A stretch of 49,420 nucleotides of DNA from CAZUUO01 sp964622665 (lineage in GTDB: Bacteria; Patescibacteriota; Patescibacteriia; Magasanikbacterales; GCA-002688135): positions 1-49,420 of the forward strand of contig CAZUUO010000002.1 in NCBI GenBank assembly GCA_964622665.1. Direction: 5' to 3'. Each line of letters begins with the position of its first letter. Position 1 is the stretch's first letter. The notes under the pieces were generated by a model. The model did not search any database, was not told the origin of the DNA, and saw only the letters and a program-made list of their open reading frames with translations. Positions 15,600 to 23,090 of this stretch are shown here, one piece after another. The position numbers and the translations under genes were made by a program.

Positions 15600-17351
15600 A
15601 TGTACGATAGCGCGCAACACATAATCTTGCAACTCATCAAAGAAAACGTACAAACTCGCGAAGATGTCATGCGGGTTATTCGTGATTGTTTACGTGGCAA
15701 TAGTAACACCCAACCTGATTACGCACTATTGTTTGATGAATATCGTCGTTTACTCGCAACAAAAGAAATCGAAAAAAATGAAACGTTAGAGAAATTATTA
15801 TCACGTGCAGAAATTCGATCACTCTCGGGTGTTTCAGTATTAACCGTACTCACCAAACCATATCCCTGCCCTGGAAAATGTGTGTACTGCCCTACCGAAA
15901 GTATCATGCCAAAGAGTTACCTCTCTAATGAACCAGCAGCACAACGCGCACTCCGCAACGCCTTTGACCCATACATGCAAATCTACAATCGTATCACCAT
16001 GTTGACACGCAACGGACACGATGTACAAAAAGTGGAATTGATTGTAAAAGGTGGAACCTGGAATGCGTATCGCTACGATTACCAACTATGGTTTATCCGT
16101 CGTTGTTTTGATGCGTGTAACGATTTTGCGTTTGGTAAAGAACCACATCATGAAGACGACGAACGCATGTTGTCGTTTGATATTGACCCTGCAACCACGT
16201 TCACCAACACATCACACATGGACGTGGTGGATGCACCGGAAGCAAAAACTGCCAATGCAATCAACGAACGTATTGCTATTGAAAAAGAAAAATTACGTGA
16301 AGTCCAAAACACCAACGAAACAGCTACGTGTCGTATTATTGGGTTAACTCTTGAAACACGCCCTGATTGGATTCGACCAACCGAAGTCGCACTCATGCGT
16401 GAATTGGGTGCAACTCGTCTTGAAGTGGGTTTGCAACATACTGACGATGAAATTTTATCGTTGATTAAACGGGGACACACGCTCCAACAATTTGAAGATG
16501 GTATTTCATTGTTACGTGATGCTGGATTTAAAGTTGATTTTCACACCATGCCCCAACTTCCCGGCAGTGACGCACACAAAGATGAAGCAATGTATGATTT
16601 ACTGTGGAGTAAAAAAACATTACGTCCCGACATGATTAAAATTTATCCGTGTTCAGTAGTTCCTCTTTCAGAATTACACGACTGGCACAAAGAAGGTCGT
16701 TACAAACCATACAATGAAAAAGAATTATTCGAGATGATAATTAATGTAAAAGCAAAAATTCCTCGCTACGTACGTATCTCACGTCTCATTCGTGATATTC
16801 CCAGTGACTCAATCATTGATGGCAATAAAGTCACCAACTTACGCGAATATCTTCAAGTCGCCATGAAACAACGCGGGCTGAAATGTGAATGTTTACGTTG
16901 TCGTGAATACGGTCGCCAAGTAAAAATCCATCCAAAGTTAAAAGATCTTCCACCAAAACTATTCGTGGAAAGTTATGAAGCAAGTAATGGTACGGAATAT
17001 TTTTTAAGTTTTGAAGATGAAGCACGTAATGCGGTATATGCATTTTTACGATTACGTTTGCCCAGTGCCCAAGATGAAAAATTGGTAAACCTATTACCTG
17101 AAATTAAAGGAGCTGCATTTATTCGTGAACTCCATTCCTACGGACACGTTGTTCCCATTGATGCAGATTTAAGTGATGAAGAAACTGCTCAACATAAAGG
17201 GTTGGGTAGAAAATTAGTTGAAGCTGCCGAAAACATAGCTCGTGAAAAAGGATTTACCAAAATGTTGGTTATTTCTGGTGTCGGCGTGCGCGGATATTAC
17301 GCAATGCTCGGCTATACCCACGATGCAACATATATGGGAAAAACACTGTGA
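15600..17351 (+). CDS. elp3: tRNA uridine-34 carboxymethyl-modifying enzyme Elp3
   Basis: The 583-residue enzyme combines a radical-SAM domain with a C-terminal GNAT acetyltransferase and modifies U34 in tRNA anticodons using acetyl-CoA. The cluster ligands are Cys90, Cys94 and Cys97 (CPGKCVYC). A second cysteine patch, CECLRC, lies at 429-434 as in other Elp3 proteins. The GNAT end has GLGRKLVEAAE and GVRGYYAMLGY. No leader or ribosome site fits before ATG 15600, because the divergent methyltransferase ATG is only 5 bp away. That neighbour may act on the Elp3 product. Confidence 0.93.
   Translation: MYDSAQHIILQLIKENVQTREDVMRVIRDCLRGNSNTQPDYALLFDEYRRLLATKEIEKNETLEKLLSRAEIRSLSGVSVLTVLTKPYPCPGKCVYCPTESIMPKSYLSNEPAAQRALRNAFDPYMQIYNRITMLTRNGHDVQKVELIVKGGTWNAYRYDYQLWFIRRCFDACNDFAFGKEPHHEDDERMLSFDIDPATTFTNTSHMDVVDAPEAKTANAINERIAIEKEKLREVQNTNETATCRIIGLTLETRPDWIRPTEVALMRELGATRLEVGLQHTDDEILSLIKRGHTLQQFEDGISLLRDAGFKVDFHTMPQLPGSDAHKDEAMYDLLWSKKTLRPDMIKIYPCSVVPLSELHDWHKEGRYKPYNEKELFEMIINVKAKIPRYVRISRLIRDIPSDSIIDGNKVTNLREYLQVAMKQRGLKCECLRCREYGRQVKIHPKLKDLPPKLFVESYEASNGTEYFLSFEDEARNAVYAFLRLRLPSAQDEKLVNLLPEIKGAAFIRELHSYGHVVPIDADLSDEETAQHKGLGRKLVEAAENIAREKGFTKMLVISGVGVRGYYAMLGYTHDATYMGKTL
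15604..15632 (-). promoter_or_regulatory. Promoter of the Trm9-like gene, inside elp3
   Basis: TTGCAA, a 17-nt spacer and TATCGT on the minus strand end 9 nt before ATG 15594. The promoter lies wholly within the elp3 coding start. Confidence 0.55.
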
Positions 17352-17361
17352 GTATCCGGAC

Positions 17362-17390
17362 TTGCAGGAAATTCATGGGTGTTGTAATCT
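17362..17390 (+). promoter_or_regulatory. Promoter of tRNA-Gly
   Basis: TTGCAG, a 17-nt spacer and TAATCT lie 10 nt upstream of the tRNA. Confidence 0.6.
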
Positions 17391-17400
17391 CATATCACGT

Positions 17401-17475
17401 GCGGGTGTAGTATAATGGCTATTATGCGACCCTTCCAAGGTTGAGTTGCGGGTTCGATTCCCGCCACCCGCTCCA
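17401..17475 (+). tRNA. tRNA-Gly (anticodon TCC)
   Basis: The acceptor GCGGGTG pairs with CACCCGC, followed by discriminator T and an encoded CCA. The anticodon loop CTTCCAA gives TCC, glycine. The T-arm contains GGGTTCGATTCCC. The last 14 bases plus flank (CCACCCGCTCCAAA, 17464-17477) recur exactly at 17624-17637. Confidence 0.96.
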
Positions 17476-17512
17476 AACAAAAGTCCTCATCGTCAGATGG
17501 GGATTTTTGTTT
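17475..17512 (+). terminator. Terminator of tRNA-Gly
   Basis: A long stem starts with AACAAAAGTCC and ends with GGATTTTTGTTT around loop GTCA. It occupies the same position behind CCA as the tRNA-Pro terminator. Confidence 0.8.
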
Positions 17513-17640
17513 GTATACGATGCAGGAATCGAACGAGAAGGGGGTCGGGGAAACTAGGTTCCCCGCTGCGGAAATATTAAAACCGAGGGATTTTAAAAGC
17601 GCGCAAGCGCGTGTGAGCTTCCCCCACCCGCTCCAAAAAA
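17476..17640 (+). repeat. tRNA-tail element B, behind tRNA-Gly
   Basis: After the terminator come GGAATCGAAC (17525-17534), which is the reverse complement of the tRNA-Gly T-arm; a hairpin GGGGAA/TTCCCC around ACTAGG; a hairpin TTAAAA/TTTTAA; a hairpin GCGC-GCAA-GCGC; and CCACCCGCTCCAAA (17624-17637), a direct copy of the tRNA-Gly 3' end at a distance of exactly 160 bp. The order and several core words match element A behind tRNA-Pro, and stem bases differ in a paired way. The flanking direct repeats look like attachment sites. Confidence 0.8.
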
Positions 17641-17685
17641 TTAACGATGTCAAAGACAAACAAAACATAGTTAACATAGTTCACC

Positions 17686-17714
17686 GTGACACATACCTAC
17701 AAAAAATATATACT
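17686..17714 (+). promoter_or_regulatory. Promoter of the lipoprotein gene
   Basis: GTGACA, a 17-nt spacer and TATACT. Confidence 0.65.
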
Positions 17715-17752
17715 GTAACTATTACACAGTGAAACCATTTAAAAATACAACT

Positions 17753-18265
17753 ATGAAAAGATTGCTGACAATTTGTGCTATAAGTCTTGCATTCCTTGGG
17801 GCAGGTTGTGAAAAAACGCCACCCAATTCTCTAACATATAAGGCCCCAACTCCCGGTTATGCATTTGAATACCCCAAAGAACACTGGAGTATTGAGAGAC
17901 CGGAATTACCAACAAGCAATCCTGACAATGGAATGCCTCATGCTGAATATGACAATCAACCAGTACTAGTATTCAACCCGGTAAATAAGAATTCTGACCT
18001 TACACAACCAAATCCTGTACTCACAATCGCTCAAATAAAATACCCAGGCAGCACAATAATTTCTTCACAACCATTCACAAACCCTAATCAAACAATTACC
18101 GTCACAAAATATGGTATGCAAGAGCATACTTGGATTTCATTTGAAATTCCCAAGGAATCCACCACTGTTGTCGCGGAGGTACGAAATCCAATTAAACCAC
18201 CTTACCCACCCGGTTATGAAGAAGGCGTTGAAATGATTTTAAAAACCATGCGACCCCTAAAATAA
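17753..18265 (+). CDS. Predicted lipoprotein, unknown function
   Basis: From ATG 17753 the protein is 170 residues with a lipoprotein signal: a hydrophobic stretch 4-17, then GAGC with Cys19 as the lipidated residue. The mature part begins with a Pro/Thr-rich linker and has GYAFEYPKEHW, a pattern common in small beta-rich CPR lipoproteins. GTG 17729 is in frame upstream but would put eight polar residues before the signal. lspA at 25.8 kb encodes the peptidase expected to process it. Confidence 0.75.
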   Translation: MKRLLTICAISLAFLGAGCEKTPPNSLTYKAPTPGYAFEYPKEHWSIERPELPTSNPDNGMPHAEYDNQPVLVFNPVNKNSDLTQPNPVLTIAQIKYPGSTIISSQPFTNPNQTITVTKYGMQEHTWISFEIPKESTTVVAEVRNPIKPPYPPGYEEGVEMILKTMRPLK

Positions 18266-18288
18266 AATACAAACAAAAACAACACAAC

Positions 18289-18317
18289 AAAAACCCCGCC
18301 ACAAAGACGGGGTTTTT
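18289..18317. terminator. Bidirectional terminator after the lipoprotein gene
   Basis: AAAAACCCCG and CGGGGTTTTT form a strong stem around an 8-nt loop. Confidence 0.85.
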
Positions 18318-18326
18318 AGTAATAAT

Positions 18327-18349
18327 AAAAAATCCCGCTCGTAGCAGGA
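18327..18349 (-). terminator. Terminator of the 18353-18685 gene
   Basis: TCCTGC/GCGGGA (one mismatch) with a 5-nt loop, followed by T6 on the minus strand. Confidence 0.65.
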
Positions 18350-18352
18350 CTA

Positions 18353-18685
18353 TTATTGAGGAAGTTTTGCAACAAACTTATATTCAAACACGAGAGTTTC
18401 AACGGGCGGCACATCAAACGTACAATGATTATCCTCAAAAGAACCACCAAGAGAACGAAAGTATTCAGAAAATTCCGTAGAATTACACTCAGTTGAGTGT
18501 ACACGCCACTGCACTTCAAAACCAAGATTGGGAGATAACCAAGTCACTGTAATAAACCAACCACACAAAAAAATCGAAGATTCCCGAATATCTAATAAAA
18601 AATTAGTTATAGGATCTATTGAAAAATAAAGCGAAGCGGGTTTAAAAGAAATACTTCGATAATCAGAAATCTGAATGTCTTGCAT
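18353..18685 (-). CDS. Hypothetical protein
   Basis: The start is ATG 18685 with GGGAGG 7 nt upstream; the frame is open further but lacks a better start. The 110-residue protein is rich in beta-like, aromatic segments (ISFKPASLYFSI, FITVTWLSPN) and has two cysteines and no signal peptide. It forms a single-gene unit with its own terminator. I recognise no family. Confidence 0.6.
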   Translation of the reverse strand: MQDIQISDYRSISFKPASLYFSIDPITNFLLDIRESSIFLCGWFITVTWLSPNLGFEVQWRVHSTECNSTEFSEYFRSLGGSFEDNHCTFDVPPVETLVFEYKFVAKLPQ

Positions 18686-18740
18686 CCATGACCTCCCTCT
18701 CAAAAATTAGCACAACCTTTAAAAAAGTAAAATGAATAAT

Positions 18741-19367
18741 CTATCGCACTGAAAATAATTCCTCTCTCGATTTACGATACTTTGGATGCACCGTATCACT
18801 AACATCACGATAACCCAACGTTAACACGACAATAGATTTTCTGTGTGCTGGTAATCCAAGGATTGCATCAAATTGTGGTGCAGAAAATCCCTCCATAGGA
18901 CAGGCATCAATTTTCAATTGCGCTGCAGTCAACAATGCAAAACCTAATGCAATATACGCTTGTCGCGCTGCCCAACTTTGTCGTTGCAATAACAAGGTTT
19001 TCAATAATATCATTCCTTGTATGGTTTTCTTCATGCGAGAAACGGAAGCCTCGGGTGTGTTATGAGCAACAAGATGAGCAACTAATTGTTGCACATGAGA
19101 ACTGAAATCAGTGTCAGATGAAAAAACTAATAAATGTGAACATGACGTAAATTGAGATTGATTAAATCCTGCTTTCTGTAATTTCTCGCGCAGAGATTGT
19201 GTTTCAACAATATCAACATGAAATGGCTGTAAACCAAATGAACTCGGTGCCATGCGAATACTCTCTAAAATAATATCCACGTCAGATTGCGGTATTTTTT
19301 TAGAGACATCAAATTTTTTAGTTGCATAGCGCCACAAAAGTGCCGCGGAGATTGATTGAGTTTCCAT
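18741..19367 (-). CDS. Nitroreductase-family FMN oxidoreductase
   Basis: The 208-residue protein has the family N-terminus (RYATKKFD, then APSSFGLQPF near 41-50), which binds FMN phosphate. A C-terminal block AYIALGFALLTAAQ, CPMEGFSAPQFD and ILGLPAH is typical of NAD(P)H-dependent nitroreductases. It would reduce nitro or quinone-like compounds using NAD(P)H; the natural substrate is unknown. It is divergent from the Nudix gene. A weak CACAAT sits 8 nt before the ATG. Confidence 0.85.
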   Translation of the reverse strand: METQSISAALLWRYATKKFDVSKKIPQSDVDIILESIRMAPSSFGLQPFHVDIVETQSLREKLQKAGFNQSQFTSCSHLLVFSSDTDFSSHVQQLVAHLVAHNTPEASVSRMKKTIQGMILLKTLLLQRQSWAARQAYIALGFALLTAAQLKIDACPMEGFSAPQFDAILGLPAHRKSIVVLTLGYRDVSDTVHPKYRKSREELFSVR

Positions 19368-19405
19368 ATACTCACATTGTGTGGCAGAATGAATAAAAAT
19401 ACAAT

Positions 19406-19828
19406 ATGGAATTCACTGTTGGGTTTATTTTCACACAAAATTTAGAGGAAGTTCTGTTAATTTTAAAAGATAGACCATCCTGGCAGGCGGGTTTATGGAA
19501 TGGGGTCGGAGGAAAATTGGAAAAAAATGAAACCCTACGAGCAGGTATCTCACGAGAAGTGAAGGAAGAAACCGATATACAAATTACAGAAGAATCTTGG
19601 AAAATAGTTGGAACACTCACTGGCAAAGAGTGGAAAGTCACCATCTTCACCACAACATTGGATAATCCCCTACCACCGACACAAAAAACATCTGAAAAAC
19701 CAGCGTGGCATCACTGTGCACACCTCCCTACCAACCTCATTCCCAACCTCGCCATTATCATCCCAGCGTGTCTTCACACTCTCACTACCAACAATCCTCC
19801 AACACTCAGACTCACCTACCACGATTGA
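19406..19828 (+). CDS. Nudix hydrolase
   Basis: The 140-residue protein carries a complete Nudix box from Gly36: Glu42, Arg50-Glu51-Val52 and Glu54-Glu55-Thr56, the metal-binding catalytic helix. The preceding WNGVGGK and the short size resemble MutT/8-oxo-dGTP diphosphatases. The C-terminal tail is Pro/Thr-rich and poorly conserved in appearance. A sanitising role is the family norm, but substrate specificity is not readable. The promoter of the next gene overlaps its stop. Confidence 0.85.
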   Translation: MEFTVGFIFTQNLEEVLLILKDRPSWQAGLWNGVGGKLEKNETLRAGISREVKEETDIQITEESWKIVGTLTGKEWKVTIFTTTLDNPLPPTQKTSEKPAWHHCAHLPTNLIPNLAIIIPACLHTLTTNNPPTLRLTYHD

Positions 19829-19853
19829 CAAAAACGTATTTTTTATATATAGT
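19825..19853 (+). promoter_or_regulatory. Consensus promoter of the 19929 gene
   Basis: TTGACA, a 17-nt spacer and TATAGT. The -35 overlaps the Nudix stop codon. Confidence 0.85.
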
Positions 19854-19928
19854 ACAGGGTCGCTCTTTCAATCCCGGTGCCCGAATTTCTCGAGCATCAT
19901 ACACATAAAGTCCCATAGGAGGGATGCT

Positions 19929-20333
19929 ATGGAATTGACGATACGAGAGCAGCGCATGCAATTGTTGAATCGAAAATTGGCAGAAGTGGCAAGAGTAAGA
20001 AATGATAAAACGATTGGTCTCCTCGCACGAGCGTGGAAGTTGGAACGAAGTGAAGTAAGATCCTCATTCAATTTCAAAAAACACATGCTCTTCGACTACA
20101 AAATCGGATGCAATCGAATGTCCCAAGGAAAATCATTCGATGAAATATACATCACCTTTGAACAGTCCATATTTTGCGAAAACAACACACTCCTTTCATT
20201 TGCATTCCATATTTTTGATGATGACATCCAATTGGTTTGGAAGTTTGATGATTCTTTCAGCGACGAAGTGCATAGCCGCGCCGCAGAAATCATCAAAAAC
20301 TTCCTCATTAAAGAAATGGAAATACCCGAATAA
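19929..20333 (+). CDS. Hypothetical protein
   Basis: The start is ATG 19929, 6 nt after a strong AGGAGG, behind a consensus promoter. The 134-residue soluble protein has a basic helical N-terminal third (QRMQLLNRKLAEVARVRND) and an acidic, aromatic C-terminal region (FHIFDDDIQLVWKFDD). An out-of-phase ATG at 19924 is discounted. It is a single-gene unit. No family is recognised. Confidence 0.75.
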   Translation: MELTIREQRMQLLNRKLAEVARVRNDKTIGLLARAWKLERSEVRSSFNFKKHMLFDYKIGCNRMSQGKSFDEIYITFEQSIFCENNTLLSFAFHIFDDDIQLVWKFDDSFSDEVHSRAAEIIKNFLIKEMEIPE

Positions 20334-20340
20334 CCGTAAG

Positions 20341-20367
20341 AGAGTTGCCATGTGCAGCTCTTTTTTT
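20341..20367 (+). terminator. Terminator after the 19929 gene
   Basis: AGAGTTGC/GCAGCTCT (8 bp with one G-U) around CATGT, followed by T7. Confidence 0.8.
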
Positions 20368-21775
20368 ATTGCGAAAGTTTAGTTGGATCAAAATACACAG
20401 AAACAATCTTAACCGTTCCAACCGTCGCTTCATCAGTATACGTAATACCCGCCAAATTTCGCTCTACCCAATCACGACCATACGAATTATCGGTATACAC
20501 CCAATACACCTTGCCCGAAAATTCTTTATAATAATCTAAATCGTTTTTAAAAAAACAAAAATCAAATGATGCATCGCCATCAATAACTTTTACCCGGTCA
20601 TGACGAGAAGAAATCTCATGTATTTTTTCACATGCTGCACGATGATCAGGGAAATAACCTGTTTCAGGTAATGAGGAGATGCAAAAATGTGAGAAAAAAG
20701 TTGTTGCCACCATAAGCAAACCAGCACCATAGCTATAATAATGTGAAGCTGCTGCAAATCGAGAAAAACGAGCATACGTTACGAGAAATCCCTGCACCAC
20801 CAACACATAAAAAAATGGCAACAGTGGAAACAATACCCGACTCGGCGGTAACTGCGCAAAGACAACTAACCAAATTCCCGTAACAACAAACAGTAATCCG
20901 GGAATTTGTCGAGCTTTGACTGAAGTCCACCAACCAACCACAAAAAATCCTAACAGGATAACCGCCAATAATAACGGAGTATCAAGCGTAAAAGAGGTAA
21001 TCCATTCGTTTAGCGAAGTCGCCAAACGAGAAAAAAATTCATGATAAGACAAACGCGCAACAAAATCATTATTGGTAATTTGTCCCAAACCAGATCGAAC
21101 AATGACGCCACCATATAATAAAAGAGTAGATAAAATTCCAAAAAATCCTGAAAGGAAAAAAGCATACCATCGCACAAAGCGATTTGAAATCACCGCAAGG
21201 AACCACACGAGATATAATGTGAGAATAAATGGTGCATTACTGGGAACCGTAAACAAAGCCAACGCACTCACAATAGCGAGTAATATTGGACTTTTTAAAG
21301 TTCGATCACTCAAACAATGTTGTAATACCAGCGTTCCCACTAACAATAAAAATGCAGATAACGTATATCCCCGCGCATTCACACTATAAAAAATAGCGTA
21401 ATGAGAAAACGCAACACACAATGAAACAAGTAACACGAGACGCTGTGAAACGTACAATCGAGCGACATACCAAGTTAATGGTATCATGAGTACACCAAAC
21501 AATAACGCAACAAACCGCAAACCAAATTCACTATCCCCAATCAATAAAACGGAAGCCTTCGCTAATATAGAATGCAAAATATGATTATTGGGTAATGAAT
21601 AATCTGTCAGTGTAGTAATCAATGGTAATCGAACAAAATTTAAATACGTATACGCTTCATCATATCGAACCGGATCAAATACAAAAAATACCCGTAACAC
21701 AGCCCCAATAAGAGTTATCACAGTCAACACGACAGCATTACGATGACGGGTTAAAAAATTAAGAATTAAATCCAT
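20366..21775 (-). CDS. PMT/ArnT-like membrane glycosyltransferase
   Basis: The 469-residue protein has about eleven membrane helices and a C-terminal soluble domain (about residues 370-469). The first extracytoplasmic loop has Asp39-Glu40 (RYDEAYTY), the acidic pair that binds donor or acceptor in GT-C enzymes of the GT39/GT83 type. Such enzymes move a sugar from a polyprenyl phosphate to protein or lipid outside the membrane. TATAGT ends 8 nt before the ATG, so the start looks leaderless. It is divergent from the 21818 gene with a 42-bp intergenic space. Confidence 0.8.
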   Translation of the reverse strand: MDLILNFLTRHRNAVVLTVITLIGAVLRVFFVFDPVRYDEAYTYLNFVRLPLITTLTDYSLPNNHILHSILAKASVLLIGDSEFGLRFVALLFGVLMIPLTWYVARLYVSQRLVLLVSLCVAFSHYAIFYSVNARGYTLSAFLLLVGTLVLQHCLSDRTLKSPILLAIVSALALFTVPSNAPFILTLYLVWFLAVISNRFVRWYAFFLSGFFGILSTLLLYGGVIVRSGLGQITNNDFVARLSYHEFFSRLATSLNEWITSFTLDTPLLLAVILLGFFVVGWWTSVKARQIPGLLFVVTGIWLVVFAQLPPSRVLFPLLPFFYVLVVQGFLVTYARFSRFAAASHYYSYGAGLLMVATTFFSHFCISSLPETGYFPDHRAACEKIHEISSRHDRVKVIDGDASFDFCFFKNDLDYYKEFSGKVYWVYTDNSYGRDWVERNLAGITYTDEATVGTVKIVSVYFDPTKLSQ

Positions 21776-21783
21776 ATATATGC

Positions 21784-21789
21784 ACTATA
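21784..21789 (-). promoter_or_regulatory. -10 hexamer, leaderless-type start
   Basis: TATAGT on the minus strand ends 8 nt before ATG 21775. Confidence 0.55.
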
Positions 21790-21799
21790 CGAAATTTTT

Positions 21800-21808
21800 T
21801 GCTACAAT
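21800..21808 (+). promoter_or_regulatory. Extended -10, leaderless-type start
   Basis: TGC-TACAAT ends 9 nt before ATG 21818. Confidence 0.6.
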
Positions 21809-21817
21809 AACAGTGCT

Positions 21818-22474
21818 ATGCGAACTTCTCAATTATTCACCATCCTCATACTAATATCAATTTTTGGTTTAGGCGTGTATCGCATCACCCATCCCCACTT
21901 AAAAAAAGTTACGGTAGTAGAAAATGTAGTGATTGAAAAAAAGAATACTACTATTCCTGAAGAAGTTGATGCTATCATTCAAAAAAAGAAGGAAATAGAA
22001 CCAATCACAATTCCTGAAAATGACACTGAAGTTGTAGCTAGCGAAGACGATGATAAAGACGGATTAACACTTTTTGAAGAAGCATACTTTGTAACCAACG
22101 ATTTAAACCCTGACACTGATAGTGACGGATTTTCTGATCTCACAGAAATTCAAAATGGATTTAACCCCAAAGGAAAAGGGAAATTGGTTGCCACAACCGT
22201 TGCAGAAAAAGACATACTCGGTGTTTTTGAAAATATAACCAAAGGCGTAACCAGCACGATAATAATTCAAAAATCAGGTAATGGATCACTGATAATAGAT
22301 AATGAACCTCTCCAACAATTCACCTGGAAATACAAAAATAATGTCGCAACATTGCAAAGTGACACACCACTTACCAAAATAAGTAGTCACTTTGTGATCG
22401 TTCGTAAAGAAGGAAAAAAAATAATACTCGATGTAAATCAACTCGGATCACACACCCTTTTTACTAAAAAATAA
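21818..22474 (+). CDS. Membrane-anchored protein with TSP3-like calcium repeats
   Basis: The 218-residue protein has an N-terminal membrane anchor or signal (about 7-22), a charged stalk, and two Asp-rich calcium-type loops: DDDKDGLTLFEE (77-88) and DTDSDGFSDLTE (99-110). These match the thrombospondin type-3/EF-hand-like repeats common on CPR cell surfaces. The last 90 residues are beta-like. It is probably outward-facing. The ligand is unknown. Confidence 0.75.
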   Translation: MRTSQLFTILILISIFGLGVYRITHPHLKKVTVVENVVIEKKNTTIPEEVDAIIQKKKEIEPITIPENDTEVVASEDDDKDGLTLFEEAYFVTNDLNPDTDSDGFSDLTEIQNGFNPKGKGKLVATTVAEKDILGVFENITKGVTSTIIIQKSGNGSLIIDNEPLQQFTWKYKNNVATLQSDTPLTKISSHFVIVRKEGKKIILDVNQLGSHTLFTKK

Positions 22475-22495
22475 AAACTCCCGCATTGCGAGAGT
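22472..22495 (-). terminator. Terminator of the 22495-22992 gene
   Basis: ACTCTCGC/GCGGGAGT (one mismatch) followed by T5 on the minus strand. Confidence 0.65.
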
Positions 22496-22992
22496 CACAA
22501 GAGTGGATGTACCAAAACTCCATTTTCAAAGAGCACATGCTGCTGCCCATCACGTATCCACGTGGAATGAAATTTAGGTGTAGAAGAAAACAAAATTTTC
22601 ATAGCATGAATTCTATCTATGGAAAAAACAGGACGATCAACCGTAGAAAAACCAACCTTACGCAATAAATCGTTTGTCTCTTCCACCGTAATAGATACCG
22701 TAGCTACTGAAAAATAATTGGATGGCGACAATGGCACTGAAGGTTTTTGTATAGAATCATACACAACCCGTTCAGACGCAGACTTTCCATCAGCTCGATA
22801 CAACAATCGAAAAGGAAAATGAACGTTATTGAGAGAAGAAAGAACTAAATACTGCGCAACCTCATGGATAACTGACGGTGAAAATGAAAGAAATTCAAAA
22901 TCCTGGATCAATTTTACCTGTTGATATTCACGTATCAACCCATACATCGTTGGCAATCGAACTCTTGCATCCCGATGTTGTGAAGATCGCAT
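22495..22992 (-). CDS. Hypothetical protein
   Basis: The start is ATG 22992, 6 nt after AAGGAGG. The 165-residue soluble protein has alternating beta/charged segments and ends with IRDGQQHVLFENGVLV. Features such as ITVEETNDLLRKVGF faintly recall CYTH-type triphosphate tunnel proteins, but the ExExK signature is not seen, so I do not assign it. It has its own promoter and terminator. Confidence 0.7.
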   Translation of the reverse strand: MRSSQHRDARVRLPTMYGLIREYQQVKLIQDFEFLSFSPSVIHEVAQYLVLSSLNNVHFPFRLLYRADGKSASERVVYDSIQKPSVPLSPSNYFSVATVSITVEETNDLLRKVGFSTVDRPVFSIDRIHAMKILFSSTPKFHSTWIRDGQQHVLFENGVLVHPLL

Positions 22993-23022
22993 GCTAAACC
23001 TCCTTGGTTTGTGCACTCCCCT

Positions 23023-23051
23023 ATGCTAACGATGAAATTACAATGAGTCAA
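23023..23051 (-). promoter_or_regulatory. Promoter of the 22495-22992 gene
   Basis: TTGACT, a 17-nt spacer and TAGCAT on the minus strand. Confidence 0.7.
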
Positions 23052-23072
23052 CAGGTGAACCAAAACCAAATA

Positions 23073-23081
23073 TGGTACACT
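23073..23081 (+). promoter_or_regulatory. Extended -10 of the ABC-F gene
   Basis: TGG-TACACT ends 9 nt before ATG 23091. Confidence 0.65.
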
Positions 23082-23090
23082 ATATTCACT

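Noticed and set aside
17390..17677. 95-codon minus-strand frame
   Set aside because: It covers tRNA-Gly and element B; AGIEPAT-like peptides are the usual sign of a translated tRNA.
17511..17732. 73-codon plus-strand frame
   Set aside because: It lies in element B and the promoter region of the lipoprotein gene. It has no ribosome site and its content is explained by the hairpins.
19608..19928. Long 5' extension of the 19929 gene overlapping the Nudix gene
   Set aside because: A consensus promoter (19825-19853) and AGGAGG site put the start at ATG 19929.
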